From Micromonospora andamanensis (GTDB taxonomy: Bacteria; Actinomycetota; Actinomycetes; Mycobacteriales; Micromonosporaceae), in contig NZ_BOOZ01000006.1 in the NCBI RefSeq assembly GCF_016863495.1, forward strand, positions 124,001 to 188,000: a stretch of DNA of 64,000 nucleotides, given 5' to 3'. The position numbers and the translations under genes are program-made. The notes beneath the pieces are model-generated. The model had not been told where the DNA came from. It saw nothing but the letters and a program-made list of their open reading frames with translations, and made no database searches. The first letter of the stretch is position 1. Each line of letters opens with the position of its first letter. Below, piece by piece: positions 9,040-18,166 of the stretch.

Positions 9040-9284
9040 ACACCCACAACCAGGCGTGGAATGCCGCACCTCAGCAAAGCTTCGGCCTGCGGCCAGCCCA
9101 CGCCGAGCATCCGCTGTGAGCTGACGAAGCGTTCCTCGCACTCGCGTCGGTCGCGGCTGTCCGAGCCCACACCAATGGGCCCGATGGCGCCGGCCGGCGG
9201 ACCTGGTCAGACCGTCAAGGCAACCGATGAACAGGCCTGACGCACCAACCTGCCGATTGATCATCTCCGACCGAGGAGGCATCC

Positions 9285-9896
9285 GTGTCGACCACCCCAT
9301 CCGGAACGTTCCCGCCCTCCGGCCCATACCGAGCCGAAGGCCCCGCCGCACCGCCTGACCCGTACCAGGGCTCGGACCTGACTGCGTCTCCGGTCTCGCA
9401 CCAGATTCCGGACGCGCACCAGGTGCCGGGCCCGGCGGCACCTCCCGGCCCGCCAGCCAGCGGGCCGACGTCACCGGGCCGGCCCGTCGCGGTCACGCTC
9501 GCCGTCTTCCTGATGGTGCCGGCGGTCCTCACGTGGCTGATCGGCGGGATCGCCTTCTTCCGCGCATTACTCAACGCTGAGGGCGACGGGCTGGGCAAAG
9601 TCCTGGTGGTGGGCATCGGAGCGGGCGTCCTCGCTATCGCGCTGCTGGTGGTGTTGCTCGCGGGCATGGGGATCCTGATGGCCTGGACCGGTGACAACGC
9701 CTCCGGACTGGCCGTGCCCGCCGGATTCACCTTCGGACTCTTCGTCGTCGTCATCGTCACGCTGCTAGCGCAGGGCAAACTCAGCTACCAGCCGACGATG
9801 ATCACGCCGCTGGTCGTGGGTGGGCTCGCGGGTGTCTCGCTGGTGCTTGTCAAGAGCCCACCGGCCCGCGCCTGGTTCGCCAGCCGCAGAGACTGA
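9285..9896 (+). CDS. Small membrane protein with proline-rich cytoplasmic tail
   Basis: The 203 residues start with ~65 disordered residues rich in Pro, Gly and Ala. Four hydrophobic helices follow (~68-95, 103-128, 140-160, 165-182) and then a short basic end. No enzymatic motif is visible. The layout resembles the many actinobacterial DUF4190-like or unnamed membrane proteins with a proline-rich head, but I cannot name a family. GAGGA lies shortly before the GTG start. A hairpin at 10044-10076 probably terminates its transcript. Confidence 0.7.
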   Translation: MSTTPSGTFPPSGPYRAEGPAAPPDPYQGSDLTASPVSHQIPDAHQVPGPAAPPGPPASGPTSPGRPVAVTLAVFLMVPAVLTWLIGGIAFFRALLNAEGDGLGKVLVVGIGAGVLAIALLVVLLAGMGILMAWTGDNASGLAVPAGFTFGLFVVVIVTLLAQGKLSYQPTMITPLVVGGLAGVSLVLVKSPPARAWFASRRD

Positions 9897-10043
9897 CGGC
9901 CGCCACGGCGACCGCCGGGACACTGCGCATCATCAGCCGAGACGTTGGCATCCAGCCAGACCGACCGTCCATCGCCCGCGGTAGCCCGATCCGCAGGGCT
10001 GTAAGGTGAGGCACCAATCCGTCTACGCCATGACCATCGCATC

Positions 10044-10076
10044 CCGAGCATGATCATCCACATGGATCATGCTCGG
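10044..10076 (+). terminator. Hairpin downstream of the membrane-protein gene
   Basis: Perfect 12-bp arms, CCGAGCATGATC (10044-10055) and GATCATGCTCGG (10065-10076), flank a 9-base loop about 150 bp after the stop of the plus-strand gene. There is no U tract, which is usual for actinobacterial terminators. Confidence 0.6.
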
Positions 10077-10206
10077 ACACCGGGGTCAAACACGGATCAC
10101 CAAGTCCGTCCGTGCCAGAGCCAGATCTGATTGGCCGTTGACACCGGTGGGTCAATGTCGCGGCACCCGCCTGGTTTGAGGATCATTCCGTGGTCGTAAT
10201 TCCAGC

Positions 10207-10243
10207 CACCTCATCCTGTCGCCTTGAGGGACAGGATGAGGTG
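10207..10243 (-). terminator. Hairpin terminator of the SEC-C gene
   Basis: Perfect 14-bp arms, CACCTCATCCTGTC (10207-10220) and its complement (10230-10243), flank a 9-base loop. The hairpin begins 25 bp beyond the SEC-C gene stop on the minus strand. The region 9897-10267 holds no gene apart from this and the hairpin at 10044. Confidence 0.75.
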
Positions 10244-10267
10244 ATCGTTGAGTCGCCGGGGCCCGGT

Positions 10268-11761
10268 TCAGCGGCGGCTGGCCAGGTAGAACAGGTAGGC
10301 GGCGTTGCGGCGGCGGTTGGCGCGGGTCGCGAAGTAGGGGGTGAGAGCCGTTGCGGCACCAAGAGCGCCGGCTGTGATGGCTGCGGGGCCGCCAGCGGCA
10401 CCGAGGGCAATTGTGGCGATGCCTCCGATGGCTGGGGCGATCGCGTTCCAGCGTCGTTCGGTGCGGATGGTGCGTTCGAGTTGCCGGCCGGCGTGGGCGA
10501 GGTCTTGTCCGAGGCCGGTGAGGGCGTCGGCGCGGGTGCCGAGGTCGCGGGCACCCCGCATGGCGCTGCGGACTTTGTGGCGGAGGTCTTCGACAGCTTC
10601 CTCTTCGGCGGCGGCGCGGGCGAGGGTGGCCGGGTCGGCGGCGGGCAGGATTGGGATGTCGGCCCAGACCGCAGCGTGGGCGGGCTGGTCGGGCAGAGTG
10701 CCTTTGCGGGCGAGTAGCCGGGCTTGGAACGGTGACGTGGTGAGGTAGCCGGCGGTGAAGACCTCGCCGGTGACGAGGCGTTCGTTGGCGCGGCGAAGGT
10801 ACGCGCCGACGGCCTTGTCGAGATTCTGCTCCCGCCAGGGCCCGTAGTCGTGGGTGGGGTCGTACGTGCCGAAGAGGCGGGACGTCAGGATCGTTTCGCC
10901 GTCGGGGCCGGTCTGAACCTGGATGTGGCGGGAGTACATCCACATGTGGGGCCAGCGTTCGTGATCGTCGAGCGCGGTGATGAACATGGCTTCGCGCGCG
11001 GTCGGTCCTTCGACGAGCAACTGGGTGCGAACCCAGTTGGTGAGATCACGGCGCCGCAGGTCACGCTCGGTGAGGTTGTTGACGGCGGTGGCCTGGGCGG
11101 CGACGCCAAGCGCCTTGGGCACGGGTACGACCAGTCCGGCCTCGATCAGGGGCCGGAGTTGCCGCTGTTCGCTGATGGCTTCGCGGACGGTGTCGTCGTC
11201 GCGGCCGGAGACGAGGGCGGCGAAGACACGGTCGGGGACGCAGACGTGGTCGGCGAACAGGAGAGTCTGGCCGACGAGGCGACCCGGGTCGACTTCGTCG
11301 TTCCACAGCACAGTCGGGCGGGGTTCGGGCAGGTGGGAGAGAGCGGTGAGGGCGTCCATCACGGCAACGGCGATCCCGGCGACGCTCTCGGCAAGAGCGT
11401 CGCGGTCGCGTTCGGTGTGGTCGTAAAGGTCGAAGCGATGCTTGCCGAGGACGCTGAGCGGCAGTGTCGTCGCTGGTGTCGGCGCAGCAAGTAGCGCCTG
11501 GATGTCGGGTGGCACTTCGACAGGCCGTGCCTCGGGCCGTCCGGTCGGCATGGTGAACGGGACACCGTCCGGCACGTGCATACCGCTACGGGCGACGCGC
11601 TGGGTCGGAGACAGCCAGATCCAGCTCTCGTCGTCCTCCTGGCCGATCGGCTCGCCAGGCACCGAGCCGGCGCGGAGTCCACCGTGGCAGTCTTTGTACT
11701 TCTTGCTCGTGCCGCACCAGCAGCGGTCGTTGCGGCCGAACTTCGCCAACGGGTTCATCAC
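10268..11761 (-). CDS. SEC-C motif protein of unknown function
   Basis: The 497-residue protein begins with a SEC-C zinc site (NDRCWCGTSKKYKDCHG, ~9-25), the metal-binding tail also found on SecA and many stand-alone proteins. The central ~400 residues are soluble and unrecognised, with no obvious catalytic motif. The last ~110 residues contain a coiled, basic stretch and a hydrophobic Ala/Gly-rich segment (about 445-480) that may insert in the membrane. SEC-C at the N terminus of a large protein with a C-terminal membrane anchor is an uncommon order. It stands alone, with a strong downstream hairpin. Confidence 0.7.
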   Translation of the reverse strand: MMNPLAKFGRNDRCWCGTSKKYKDCHGGLRAGSVPGEPIGQEDDESWIWLSPTQRVARSGMHVPDGVPFTMPTGRPEARPVEVPPDIQALLAAPTPATTLPLSVLGKHRFDLYDHTERDRDALAESVAGIAVAVMDALTALSHLPEPRPTVLWNDEVDPGRLVGQTLLFADHVCVPDRVFAALVSGRDDDTVREAISEQRQLRPLIEAGLVVPVPKALGVAAQATAVNNLTERDLRRRDLTNWVRTQLLVEGPTAREAMFITALDDHERWPHMWMYSRHIQVQTGPDGETILTSRLFGTYDPTHDYGPWREQNLDKAVGAYLRRANERLVTGEVFTAGYLTTSPFQARLLARKGTLPDQPAHAAVWADIPILPAADPATLARAAAEEEAVEDLRHKVRSAMRGARDLGTRADALTGLGQDLAHAGRQLERTIRTERRWNAIAPAIGGIATIALGAAGGPAAITAGALGAATALTPYFATRANRRRNAAYLFYLASRR

Positions 11762-11929
11762 TGTCCAGTGTCGCAGCCTCCGGCAAGCCGCGAGAACGGA
11801 AGTGACCAGTGCAGCATGTGGGTAGGTAGACCGAAGCCTGCCAACCGCAGGACCCCACGCTGAGCCCTAGATCGTTCGAATCCGAAATGTTGATCCGAAC
11901 AACCACACCTCGACCTTCCGGAGACGCTG

Positions 11930-12430
11930 ATGAGCAGCAATGTCACGGCCCTGGTGGTCGCTGTCGTAGGCGTTGCAGGAACACTCGCCTCAGCTGTGAT
12001 CATCCAGTTCCTGGCAATGCGTTCAAGGTCGCGCGAGATCGAGATCCAGGACAACCAACGGCGCGAAGAGCGCGAGCAAGCCCTGCGGGGCGCTCAGCGC
12101 GCTGAGGTCAAGACCGCAATCGCCGGCTATCTGGAAGCTGCCCAGCACCTCCAGAGCCAGCTCTACGCGAGAGAGCACGGCCGGGACTTCGAGGACGTAG
12201 CGCTGATGGTGGAGCAAATCTGGCTCGCCCACGCGCAAGTGGACATCCTGTGCTCCGAATGCCTGCGCCTACCGCTCCTGCAGCACGCGCAGGCCCTAAA
12301 CGAAGTAGCCCGCCACGAAGAACGCCATGAGGACTGGTGGAACTACATCCTGCCCTATAAGAGGGCCCTGATGGATGCCATCCGTGACGAGCTGAGATGG
12401 CCCGACAGGGCCACGTCGACCGGATCTTAA
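11930..12430 (+). CDS. Single-pass membrane protein with coiled-coil, unknown
   Basis: The 166-residue protein has one N-terminal transmembrane helix (residues ~5-27). A long charged helix rich in Arg, Glu and Gln (~30-60) follows and is likely a coiled coil, then a helical C-terminal domain. Similar short anchored helical proteins are common in actinomycetes and usually uncharacterised. A GGAG site precedes the ATG. It converges on the MFS gene. Confidence 0.65.
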   Translation: MSSNVTALVVAVVGVAGTLASAVIIQFLAMRSRSREIEIQDNQRREEREQALRGAQRAEVKTAIAGYLEAAQHLQSQLYAREHGRDFEDVALMVEQIWLAHAQVDILCSECLRLPLLQHAQALNEVARHEERHEDWWNYILPYKRALMDAIRDELRWPDRATSTGS

Positions 12431-12479
12431 GAGTATGCCCCAGGTGCAGGGACAACCGCACGGATCGAGTGGTGGTGCG

Positions 12480-13784
12480 TCAGCGCAGCCGGGAAGCCGC
12501 CAGGGCGCCAAGGACCGGCAGCACCGCAGCTGCGGTAGGCCACTGAGCGGCGCTGATGGCGGCGCCGAGGGCTCCGCCGAGGAAGGTGGCGAGGAGGAGC
12601 AGGCCGAGGACGCCGCCCCGGTTGTGCGGGGCAGCGCGACTGGTGACGTAGGCGGTGAGCAGCGTCTGCGTAACGGCCGCCGCGGTGAACGCCGCGGTGC
12701 TGGTCGCCGCGAGCACCCAGGGCCGTTGGTTGGTCGCGGCGCAGCCGAGCCCGGCGGCCAGCATCATGCTCACGACGGCGAGCACGCGCCCAGGCGGCAC
12801 GCGGCGGGCCGTTCGAACAGCGGAGCGGGCCACCAGCACGCCGATGACGGCGCCTGGTAGCAGAAGCACACCGATGTCCGTCGTGCTGTATCCCTGCGCG
12901 GCCAACACGTGGGGTACGGCGTAGAGGACGGCGAAGAGGCCGCCGTAGACGCCGCCTGCGGTGGCGGCGGCATACCAGAACCAGGCGGCGGACAGCGTCC
13001 CGGACGGCAGGAACCCGTGGGGGCGCCTGTGGGCGCGCAGCGCCAGGGTAGCGGTGATGGTCGCTGTGGCGGCGGCGGTCACGGCGGTCGCGGCGCTTGG
13101 CTGCGCGGCGGACTGCGCGAGCAGCAGTAGCCCTGTGGCGGCGGCCGTCACGAGGCCGACACCGACCCCGTCCACCGACCTGCGGTGATGGGGTAGGCGT
13201 GTGGTCAGCGGAAAGCATGCAGGAACGGCGAGGATCGACAGTACTGGCAGGGTCAGCGCTACCTGCCAGGACCGGTGCGTCGCGATCGCCCCGGCGAGTG
13301 GGGCGGTGGCGGAGAACCCGGCGAGGCAGGCGCCGAACGCGGCAAGGGCGGTGGGGCGGCGGGCGGCGGGGAGCCCGGCCGTTGCGGTGAGCGCGACGGC
13401 CATCGTCGCTCCGGAGCCGATCGCCAGTAGGATCCGTCCGCAGACCACGACGGCCAGGGTGGACGCGCTGGCGCATGTCACGGTGCCTGCGGCCAGCAGC
13501 GCCGCGGCGGTGAGCAGGACTGGGCGGGTGCCCCACAGGTCTGTCAGGCGTCCGCCTGTCACCGCCCCGATCCCGACTCCGACGGCGTAGGCGGTGAGGA
13601 TCCAGACCAGCGCTGGCCCGCTGTTGGCGAGGTGGTCGGCGGTAGCGGGCAGGGCGACGGCGGCGGCGCTGACGCCATACACCGCTGGCCCGTACAGGGC
13701 GCCCCACCGCCATCCCGCGCCGCGACTGCCGAGGGCGGTGTCGCCAGCGCCTGGGCTCGTCCACGAAGAGGTGTGTGTGCTCAT
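12480..13784 (-). CDS. MFS transporter
   Basis: The 434 residues form about twelve hydrophobic helices. The loop between helices 2 and 3 reads GGRLTDLWGTRPVLL, the MFS motif A. This is typical of proton-driven drug or metabolite exporters. It is the third gene of a MarR-permease-MFS operon and its start overlaps the permease stop by ATGA. The MarR regulator upstream suggests ligand-induced export. Substrate unknown. Confidence 0.88.
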   Translation of the reverse strand: MSTHTSSWTSPGAGDTALGSRGAGWRWGALYGPAVYGVSAAAVALPATADHLANSGPALVWILTAYAVGVGIGAVTGGRLTDLWGTRPVLLTAAALLAAGTVTCASASTLAVVVCGRILLAIGSGATMAVALTATAGLPAARRPTALAAFGACLAGFSATAPLAGAIATHRSWQVALTLPVLSILAVPACFPLTTRLPHHRRSVDGVGVGLVTAAATGLLLLAQSAAQPSAATAVTAAATATITATLALRAHRRPHGFLPSGTLSAAWFWYAAATAGGVYGGLFAVLYAVPHVLAAQGYSTTDIGVLLLPGAVIGVLVARSAVRTARRVPPGRVLAVVSMMLAAGLGCAATNQRPWVLAATSTAAFTAAAVTQTLLTAYVTSRAAPHNRGGVLGLLLLATFLGGALGAAISAAQWPTAAAVLPVLGALAASRLR

Positions 13785-15091
13785 CGCAGGACCGCCGTCG
13801 TCGCGGTGGCATCCGGATGCCTGCTGCTGTGGTCGTTCCCGTCCGGAAGGGAAGGTGGGACAGGTGGGCGGGTGTGGTGTCGATGTATGAGGACGGCGAG
13901 CACGATGGCCGCCGGCGCGAGCAGGAACAGTCCGGACAGGGCGGCGACCGTGGCGACGGCGAGTGCGGCCACGCCGGCGTTGAGCCGCTGGCGGCGGGTG
14001 GGGAGCAGACGCACCGCTGCGGTGAGACCGAGGAGGGTGACGCAGGCGAGCAACGCGGCGAACGTCCGCATCAGTGCCTCAACGGTGATCACGTGTGGTG
14101 CCTTGGCGGCGGCTGCTGTGACCAGCGCCGCGGCGGCGGCCTGCGCCGCGACGCTGCGGCGAGGCTCGCCGCGGTGGGTGACCGCGAGGCGTGCGGGCAG
14201 GATGCCGTGGTGTGCCAGGCTGAGTCCGGCGCGGGCTCCGGCGGCGACGAAGGTGACGCTGGCCGCGACGGTGAACAGGACCGCGGCCATCGCGACCACT
14301 GCGGCTATCCACGGCCGTTCCGCCGGGGCGAGCAGACGCATCAGCGGCACCGTCGTGGTGCCGGCTTCGTCGCCGAGGACGCCGACGGTGCACCACGCGA
14401 GGCCCGTGTAGAGCACGACGATGACCGTGAGGCTTGCCATGGCCGCCCGACGTATCTGCCGCGGGTCGGTGAACTCCGCGGACAGGTTGGCGGTGGCCTC
14501 CCAGCCGCAGATCGCCACGAACAGCACCGCGACGGCGCTGCCGATCCCCGCGATGCCGTAGGGCGCGAACGGGGTCATCCGATCGAGATCCACGCGTGGT
14601 CCCGCCGCCACCATCACCGCGATGAGCATCCCGATCAGCACACCGGTCAGCAGCAGCTGCATTCGGGCGGACAGGTGCAGCCCCACCAGGTTCGCCGAGT
14701 ACACCACGGCCAGCAGAACCACGGTGATCACCAGGGCTGTGCGCGCGGGGGCGTTCAGCGCGGCGGTGGTGTAGCGGGCACCGGCGGTGGCACCCGCGAC
14801 CACCCCTACCGGCACGGCGGCCAAGAGCCAGCATCCGACCACGTCCGCAGTGCGGTCACCGAACGCTCGCCGGGTGAACGCGGCCACGCCGCCGGAGTCG
14901 GGGTAGCAGGTGCCGAGGGCTGCGAACGAGATCGCGATCTGCGCGGACACGAGCAACAGCGCCGCCCACGCCAGCAGCGACGCCGGGCCGGCAGCTCGCA
15001 CCGCCATCGCCGGCAGGACCAGCACGCCGGGCCCTAGGACAGCGCCGACACACAGAGCGGTCCCACGGGCCGTGCCGATCCCGGCGCTCAC
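13781..15091 (-). CDS. APC-family amino-acid permease
   Basis: The 436-residue protein has about twelve transmembrane helices. The first helix carries GAVLGPGVLVLPAMA, the unwound glycine-rich substrate site of the APC superfamily, and GTCYPDSGGVAAFTRRAFG is the conserved motif between helices 2 and 3. It most resembles the short YjeH-type branch, which exports or imports neutral amino acids. It overlaps both the regulator upstream and the exporter downstream by 4 bp, so all three proteins are co-expressed. Confidence 0.85.
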   Translation of the reverse strand: MSAGIGTARGTALCVGAVLGPGVLVLPAMAVRAAGPASLLAWAALLLVSAQIAISFAALGTCYPDSGGVAAFTRRAFGDRTADVVGCWLLAAVPVGVVAGATAGARYTTAALNAPARTALVITVVLLAVVYSANLVGLHLSARMQLLLTGVLIGMLIAVMVAAGPRVDLDRMTPFAPYGIAGIGSAVAVLFVAICGWEATANLSAEFTDPRQIRRAAMASLTVIVVLYTGLAWCTVGVLGDEAGTTTVPLMRLLAPAERPWIAAVVAMAAVLFTVAASVTFVAAGARAGLSLAHHGILPARLAVTHRGEPRRSVAAQAAAAALVTAAAAKAPHVITVEALMRTFAALLACVTLLGLTAAVRLLPTRRQRLNAGVAALAVATVAALSGLFLLAPAAIVLAVLIHRHHTRPPVPPSLPDGNDHSSRHPDATATTAVLR

Positions 15092-15756
15092 CGTGCCCGC
15101 CCCTTGCCGGCCGGGCCGGCTCCGGGTCGGATCTGATCGGCCAGCGCCCCGAGCGCCGCGGCGAGGCTGCCTTCGGATGGCATCGCCGCGTTGCGGACAA
15201 GCTCGGCCCGCCGCGCGCCGACCTGACGTCGCAGCATGCCCGCCAGCGAAGACCCTGCCCGCGTTGGCCGTACCACCACCCGTCGCAGGTCATGCTCATA
15301 CTGCTCGCGACGTACGAGACCGCGGTCGGCGAGCAGGGCGAGCGCGTTGGTCACCGTCGCTCGGGCGACGCCGGCCTCTGCGGCGATGGCCGGTGGCTCG
15401 GCCGCCTCGCGGGCGCACACAATCACCAGCACGTCGTAGGTGGTCCAGGTCAGCTCTGCCTCGCGCAATACTGTGCGCTCCAGGTCCGCGCGCACCGTGT
15501 TGGCGGTGCGGCACAAACACGCCAGGATGTCGGGCTCTGGGGGGAGGGAGGTGTGCCCCCCGATCGGTAGTCGGTAGATCCCGGCCGGTCGGCGGGACGT
15601 GCCGCTCCCCGCGGTTTCCCGGGCTGGCGGGGCCGACGGGTGATCTGGGTGTCGCTTCGCCACACCTGCCTCGTGTGGCGATCGGTCGGTGACGGCGGCG
15701 CCGGTGTCGGGCCGCACGGGTGGGGACGTTCCGAGACGCATGTCTGCCCCGATCAT
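15088..15756 (-). CDS. MarR-family transcriptional regulator
   Basis: The winged helix lies around residues 90-165: LTWTTYDVLVIVCAREAAEP is the first helix pair, IAAEAGVARATVTNALALLADRGLVRRE is the HTH plus wing approach, and a wing with DLRRVVV follows. The first ~75 residues are proline-rich and unlike MarR, so the true start may be later. GTG at 15663 (preceded by GAGG) is a good candidate. MarR proteins repress neighbouring efflux genes until a small ligand binds. The two coupled transporter genes are its likely targets. Confidence 0.82.
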   Translation of the reverse strand: MIGADMRLGTSPPVRPDTGAAVTDRSPHEAGVAKRHPDHPSAPPARETAGSGTSRRPAGIYRLPIGGHTSLPPEPDILACLCRTANTVRADLERTVLREAELTWTTYDVLVIVCAREAAEPPAIAAEAGVARATVTNALALLADRGLVRREQYEHDLRRVVVRPTRAGSSLAGMLRRQVGARRAELVRNAAMPSEGSLAAALGALADQIRPGAGPAGKGRAR

Positions 15757-15953
15757 GCTGGAGTTGTGGGCGTGGTCTGACCTCGGTGTCGTCGGGCGAA
15801 GAACTGGGCCGGTGAGGGCGCGATCAGGACACGGTTGGTCGCCGGACCTTGGCCCGAGGTCCGGATGCGCGTGCGATGATTCGGCTTGCGTGAGCGAGCG
15901 TCCGGCCGGGTTCCCGAGATGCTGTGCAGGTGGGAGCGCCGGCAGGGGTTGCC

Positions 15954-16274
15954 TCAGCTCCGTTGTGGGTCGCGCGTCGGCGGGGACGTCACGCTCAGTG
16001 CGGCGTTGACGCGCTGAGCCAGCAGCCGCAACTGGTGATGGAGGGCCACCAGCGCCGCGCGCCGCGAGGCGCTCGGTTGGCGGGCCGCCGCGTCGACGAG
16101 GACGTCGATGTCGCCTCGCAGAGACCGCAGGCCACGGCTGGCCGCTGTCAGCGGCAGCTCGAATCCGCTGGTCTTCACGCTGCGGCGACGCGTCGTGACG
16201 CGGGCTGCTGGTGACCGTCGGCGCCGGGTCGAGACGACACTGCGCGTCCCGCCGGTTCGGTGTTGCATGATCAC
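15954..16274 (-). CDS. Small basic hypothetical protein
   Basis: The frame encodes 106 residues with an Arg-rich head and a helical second half (SLRGDIDVLVDAAARQPSAS) with good third-position GC. Two ATGs compete as starts (16274 and 16268). No family is recognised. It could regulate or accompany the MarR operon, but nothing shows this. Confidence 0.4.
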   Translation of the reverse strand: MIMQHRTGGTRSVVSTRRRRSPAARVTTRRRSVKTSGFELPLTAASRGLRSLRGDIDVLVDAAARQPSASRRAALVALHHQLRLLAQRVNAALSVTSPPTRDPQRS

Positions 16275-16671
16275 GGCCTCATCTCCTCGGCCTCACGCTG
16301 TCGGACGTCTCGCCGTTCACCAGCCCAGTCAAGGCGCAACGGCGAGGCATCAGGACATCGAGCGGGTCACTTCAGGGAGACGGGGGCCGGCGGCGGGGCT
16401 TCACCCCTTCCCGCCGGCCCCCGCCGCCCGCCGCCTCGCCCTCACGGGGGCGAGGGTCGCGGCGGCGAGCTGGACATCACGGCCACCTGGTGAACGCCCT
16501 CGCCTGTCATGAGGCGGCCGGCTGCACGGCAGTGGAACCAGGCCGGGCTGCCGCGGCGGTATGGCGGTCCGGTGACGGATGCCCGAGCAACGACAGTCCC
16601 CCTCTGACGCCGTCGCCCACCGATCAGGGATGCACATCGCGCGCAGATCCCCGATCCGCTACGCTGCAACG
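16275..16671. other. Intergenic region with a strong hairpin
   Basis: No gene is convincing here. A GC-rich hairpin is present: GGGGGCCGGCGG (16382-16393) and CCGCCGGCCCCC (16411-16422) pair around an inner GGGG/CCCC stem. It may terminate transcripts reaching it from either side. Confidence 0.5.
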
Positions 16672-16702
16672 AACCACAGTTCGAAACTCTGAAACCGCAG
16701 TT
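16672..16702. promoter_or_regulatory. Operator pair 1 (AACCGCAGTT-type) upstream of the XRE gene
   Basis: AACCACAGTT (16672-16681) and AACCGCAGTT (16693-16702) are direct copies whose starts are 21 bp apart, two helical turns. Another pair lies closer to the gene, and two more pairs flank the pilus promoter region. Confidence 0.6.
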
Positions 16703-16747
16703 GTTGAAGCGACGTCGAGAGCTAAGCACGGAATCCCGCAGAGTGTC

Positions 16748-16778
16748 AACTGTAGTATGTGAATAGCGAAGTGCAGTT
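16748..16778. promoter_or_regulatory. Operator pair 2 overlapping the XRE translation-initiation region
   Basis: AACTGTAGTA (16748-16757, inverted orientation) and AAGTGCAGTT (16769-16778) again start 21 bp apart. The second ends one base before the GGAGG ribosome binding site, so bound protein here would block its own gene. This suggests autorepression. Confidence 0.5.
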
Positions 16779-16786
16779 TGGAGGAG

Positions 16787-17230
16787 ATGGTGAGCGAGAC
16801 ACCCGCCGACCAGGCTGAGGACACCACCTCCACGCTGATCCAGTCACGGCTGCGCCGTCTCTTCGACGCCCAGGATGAGGACCGGCCGCCGTACACCGAG
16901 GCCGAGGTCGCCCGCGAACTCACCGCACGCGGTCACCCGATCACCGACGCCGGCATCCGCAACCTCCTGCGCGCCCCCCGGATCAACCCCAAGGCCAGCA
17001 CCCTGCGTGCCCTCGCCAGCTTCTTCCAGGTACCCGTCGGCTACCTCCTGGGCGAAGACGAACCCGATCTGGCCAGTCGCGAGGCACGGGTGCTCGCGCG
17101 ATCCTTCGAGCGACTCACTCCGAGATCCCGCCGCAACCTCGCCCGCGTCATCAACAACTTCCTGGAACTTGAGGAGGCTGCGAAGGCCGCGCGGGACAGC
17201 GGCTCCGACACCACGCAGCCCGGCGCATAG
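16787..17230 (+). CDS. XRE-family regulator, candidate controller of the Tad locus
   Basis: The protein has about 147 residues. A helix-turn-helix occupies ~25-85: YTEAEVARELTARGHPITDA is the first part, followed by IRNLLRAPRINPKASTLRAL and a conserved FFQVPVGYLLGED end, the XRE/EspR-like pattern. A C-terminal helix (~100-135) probably dimerises. ATG 16787 or GTG 16790 may be used; GGAGG is better spaced for the GTG. Two 21-bp-spaced operator pairs precede it. The same motif pairs lie between the prepilin peptidase and pilus operons, so I infer that it controls itself and the pilus genes. Confidence 0.82.
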   Translation: MVSETPADQAEDTTSTLIQSRLRRLFDAQDEDRPPYTEAEVARELTARGHPITDAGIRNLLRAPRINPKASTLRALASFFQVPVGYLLGEDEPDLASREARVLARSFERLTPRSRRNLARVINNFLELEEAAKAARDSGSDTTQPGA

Positions 17231-17328
17231 CGGCCGACAATCCCGCACGCCCGACTCCTCGGATCCGGCCGGCCTCGGCCGCGCCGGGCCACGGCAGGGG
17301 TGACGCGACGCCAGGCCAAGCCAGCGGA

Positions 17329-17991
17329 TCAGGGCCCGAGCGTCACCGCGAGGAGCGCACCGACCAGCAGATAGGGACCGAAAGCGAGGTCGGGCCGGCG
17401 CGGCGACGCAAGCCGGACCACCGCCTCGGGAACGGCCAGCACGTAGGGCAGCACAGCGCCCCACATCACGGCGGTCCAGCCGAGCGCGCCCAGCGAGGCA
17501 CCGAGCACCGCCGCCATCCGCACATCACCCATGCCCACCGCGCCGCCACCCACCAGCGCGAGCAGCAGATGGCCGCCGCCCAGCACGCCGGAAGCCAGCA
17601 GCGCCGTCGCCAGGGTGCACCACTGGCCAGTCACGCCAGCGTGCCCCACCAGGCACACCCCGACCGCCATCGCCGCCGCCGCCAAGATGGGCGAGGGAAG
17701 CCGCCGCGTCGCGACATCGACAGCGGCAAGCAACAGTCCGACGTACAGCACGGCCAGCCACGCCGCGACCAGCAACACCCCACCGTTTCGGTCGTGCACG
17801 CGCCAGGCAACGACTATCGACCCGGCGGCCAACCCGACAGCACTGCCACACACCGTGAGTGGCCGCCACGGACCCCGAATGGCAGGGCACGATCCGACGA
17901 CGCGCATCCCCTCCACGGTGCGGGCCCACACCCACGGCAGCACCACTCCCGCCAGCGCCCCAAGCAGGGCAACGCTCCAGAACCTGTCCAC
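17329..17991 (-). CDS. Prepilin peptidase, A24 aspartyl protease
   Basis: The protein has about 220 residues, nearly all membrane-spanning. Its two catalytic aspartates are visible in AAVDVATRRLP and GMGDVRMAAVLG (the GxGD motif). A24 peptidases cleave the leader of Flp pilins and TadE-type pseudopilins at the inner membrane. It lacks the N-terminal methylase cysteine region, like other TadV/CpaA types. GTG 17991 is chosen because AGGAG precedes it closely and the hydrophobic sequence begins there. The frame extends upstream to 18066 with basic, non-membrane sequence. It is divergent from the pilus operon. Confidence 0.88.
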   Translation of the reverse strand: MDRFWSVALLGALAGVVLPWVWARTVEGMRVVGSCPAIRGPWRPLTVCGSAVGLAAGSIVVAWRVHDRNGGVLLVAAWLAVLYVGLLLAAVDVATRRLPSPILAAAAMAVGVCLVGHAGVTGQWCTLATALLASGVLGGGHLLLALVGGGAVGMGDVRMAAVLGASLGALGWTAVMWGAVLPYVLAVPEAVVRLASPRRPDLAFGPYLLVGALLAVTLGP

Positions 17992-18089
17992 CGCGCTCCT
18001 TCCCACCCTCGCAGGGCATGCCCCTCCACGGGTGCGCGCTGGCGCACACCCTGTGGGGCGCGACATCGACCACGAACCACGCCGACATG

Positions 18090-18120
18090 AACCGCAGTTC
18101 GGGAGAGTCGAACTGTAGTT
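18090..18120. promoter_or_regulatory. Operator pair 3, upstream of the prepilin peptidase
   Basis: AACCGCAGTT (18090-18099) and AACTGTAGTT (18111-18120, inverted) start 21 bp apart. The second copy runs into TTGACG (18119-18124), a plausible -35 element directed toward the pilus operon. The -10 is weak (TTTGCT near 18143). Confidence 0.6.
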
Positions 18121-18166
18121 GACGGGCTACGCGATTGTGTGCTTTGCTCGGAACCGTTCACCGCCG

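Noticed and set aside
12427..13812. 461-residue frame overlapping the MFS gene on the same strand
   Set aside because: It is arginine-rich with no fold signature; the MFS frame has clear transmembrane helices and motif A.
13775..15037. 420-residue plus-strand frame opposite the permease
   Set aside because: Antisense to a clear APC permease; its composition (Gly, Arg, His, Gln) is that of a GC-rich shadow.
16442..16729. 95-residue minus-strand frame upstream of the XRE gene
   Set aside because: It covers the operator sites and has low-complexity composition.
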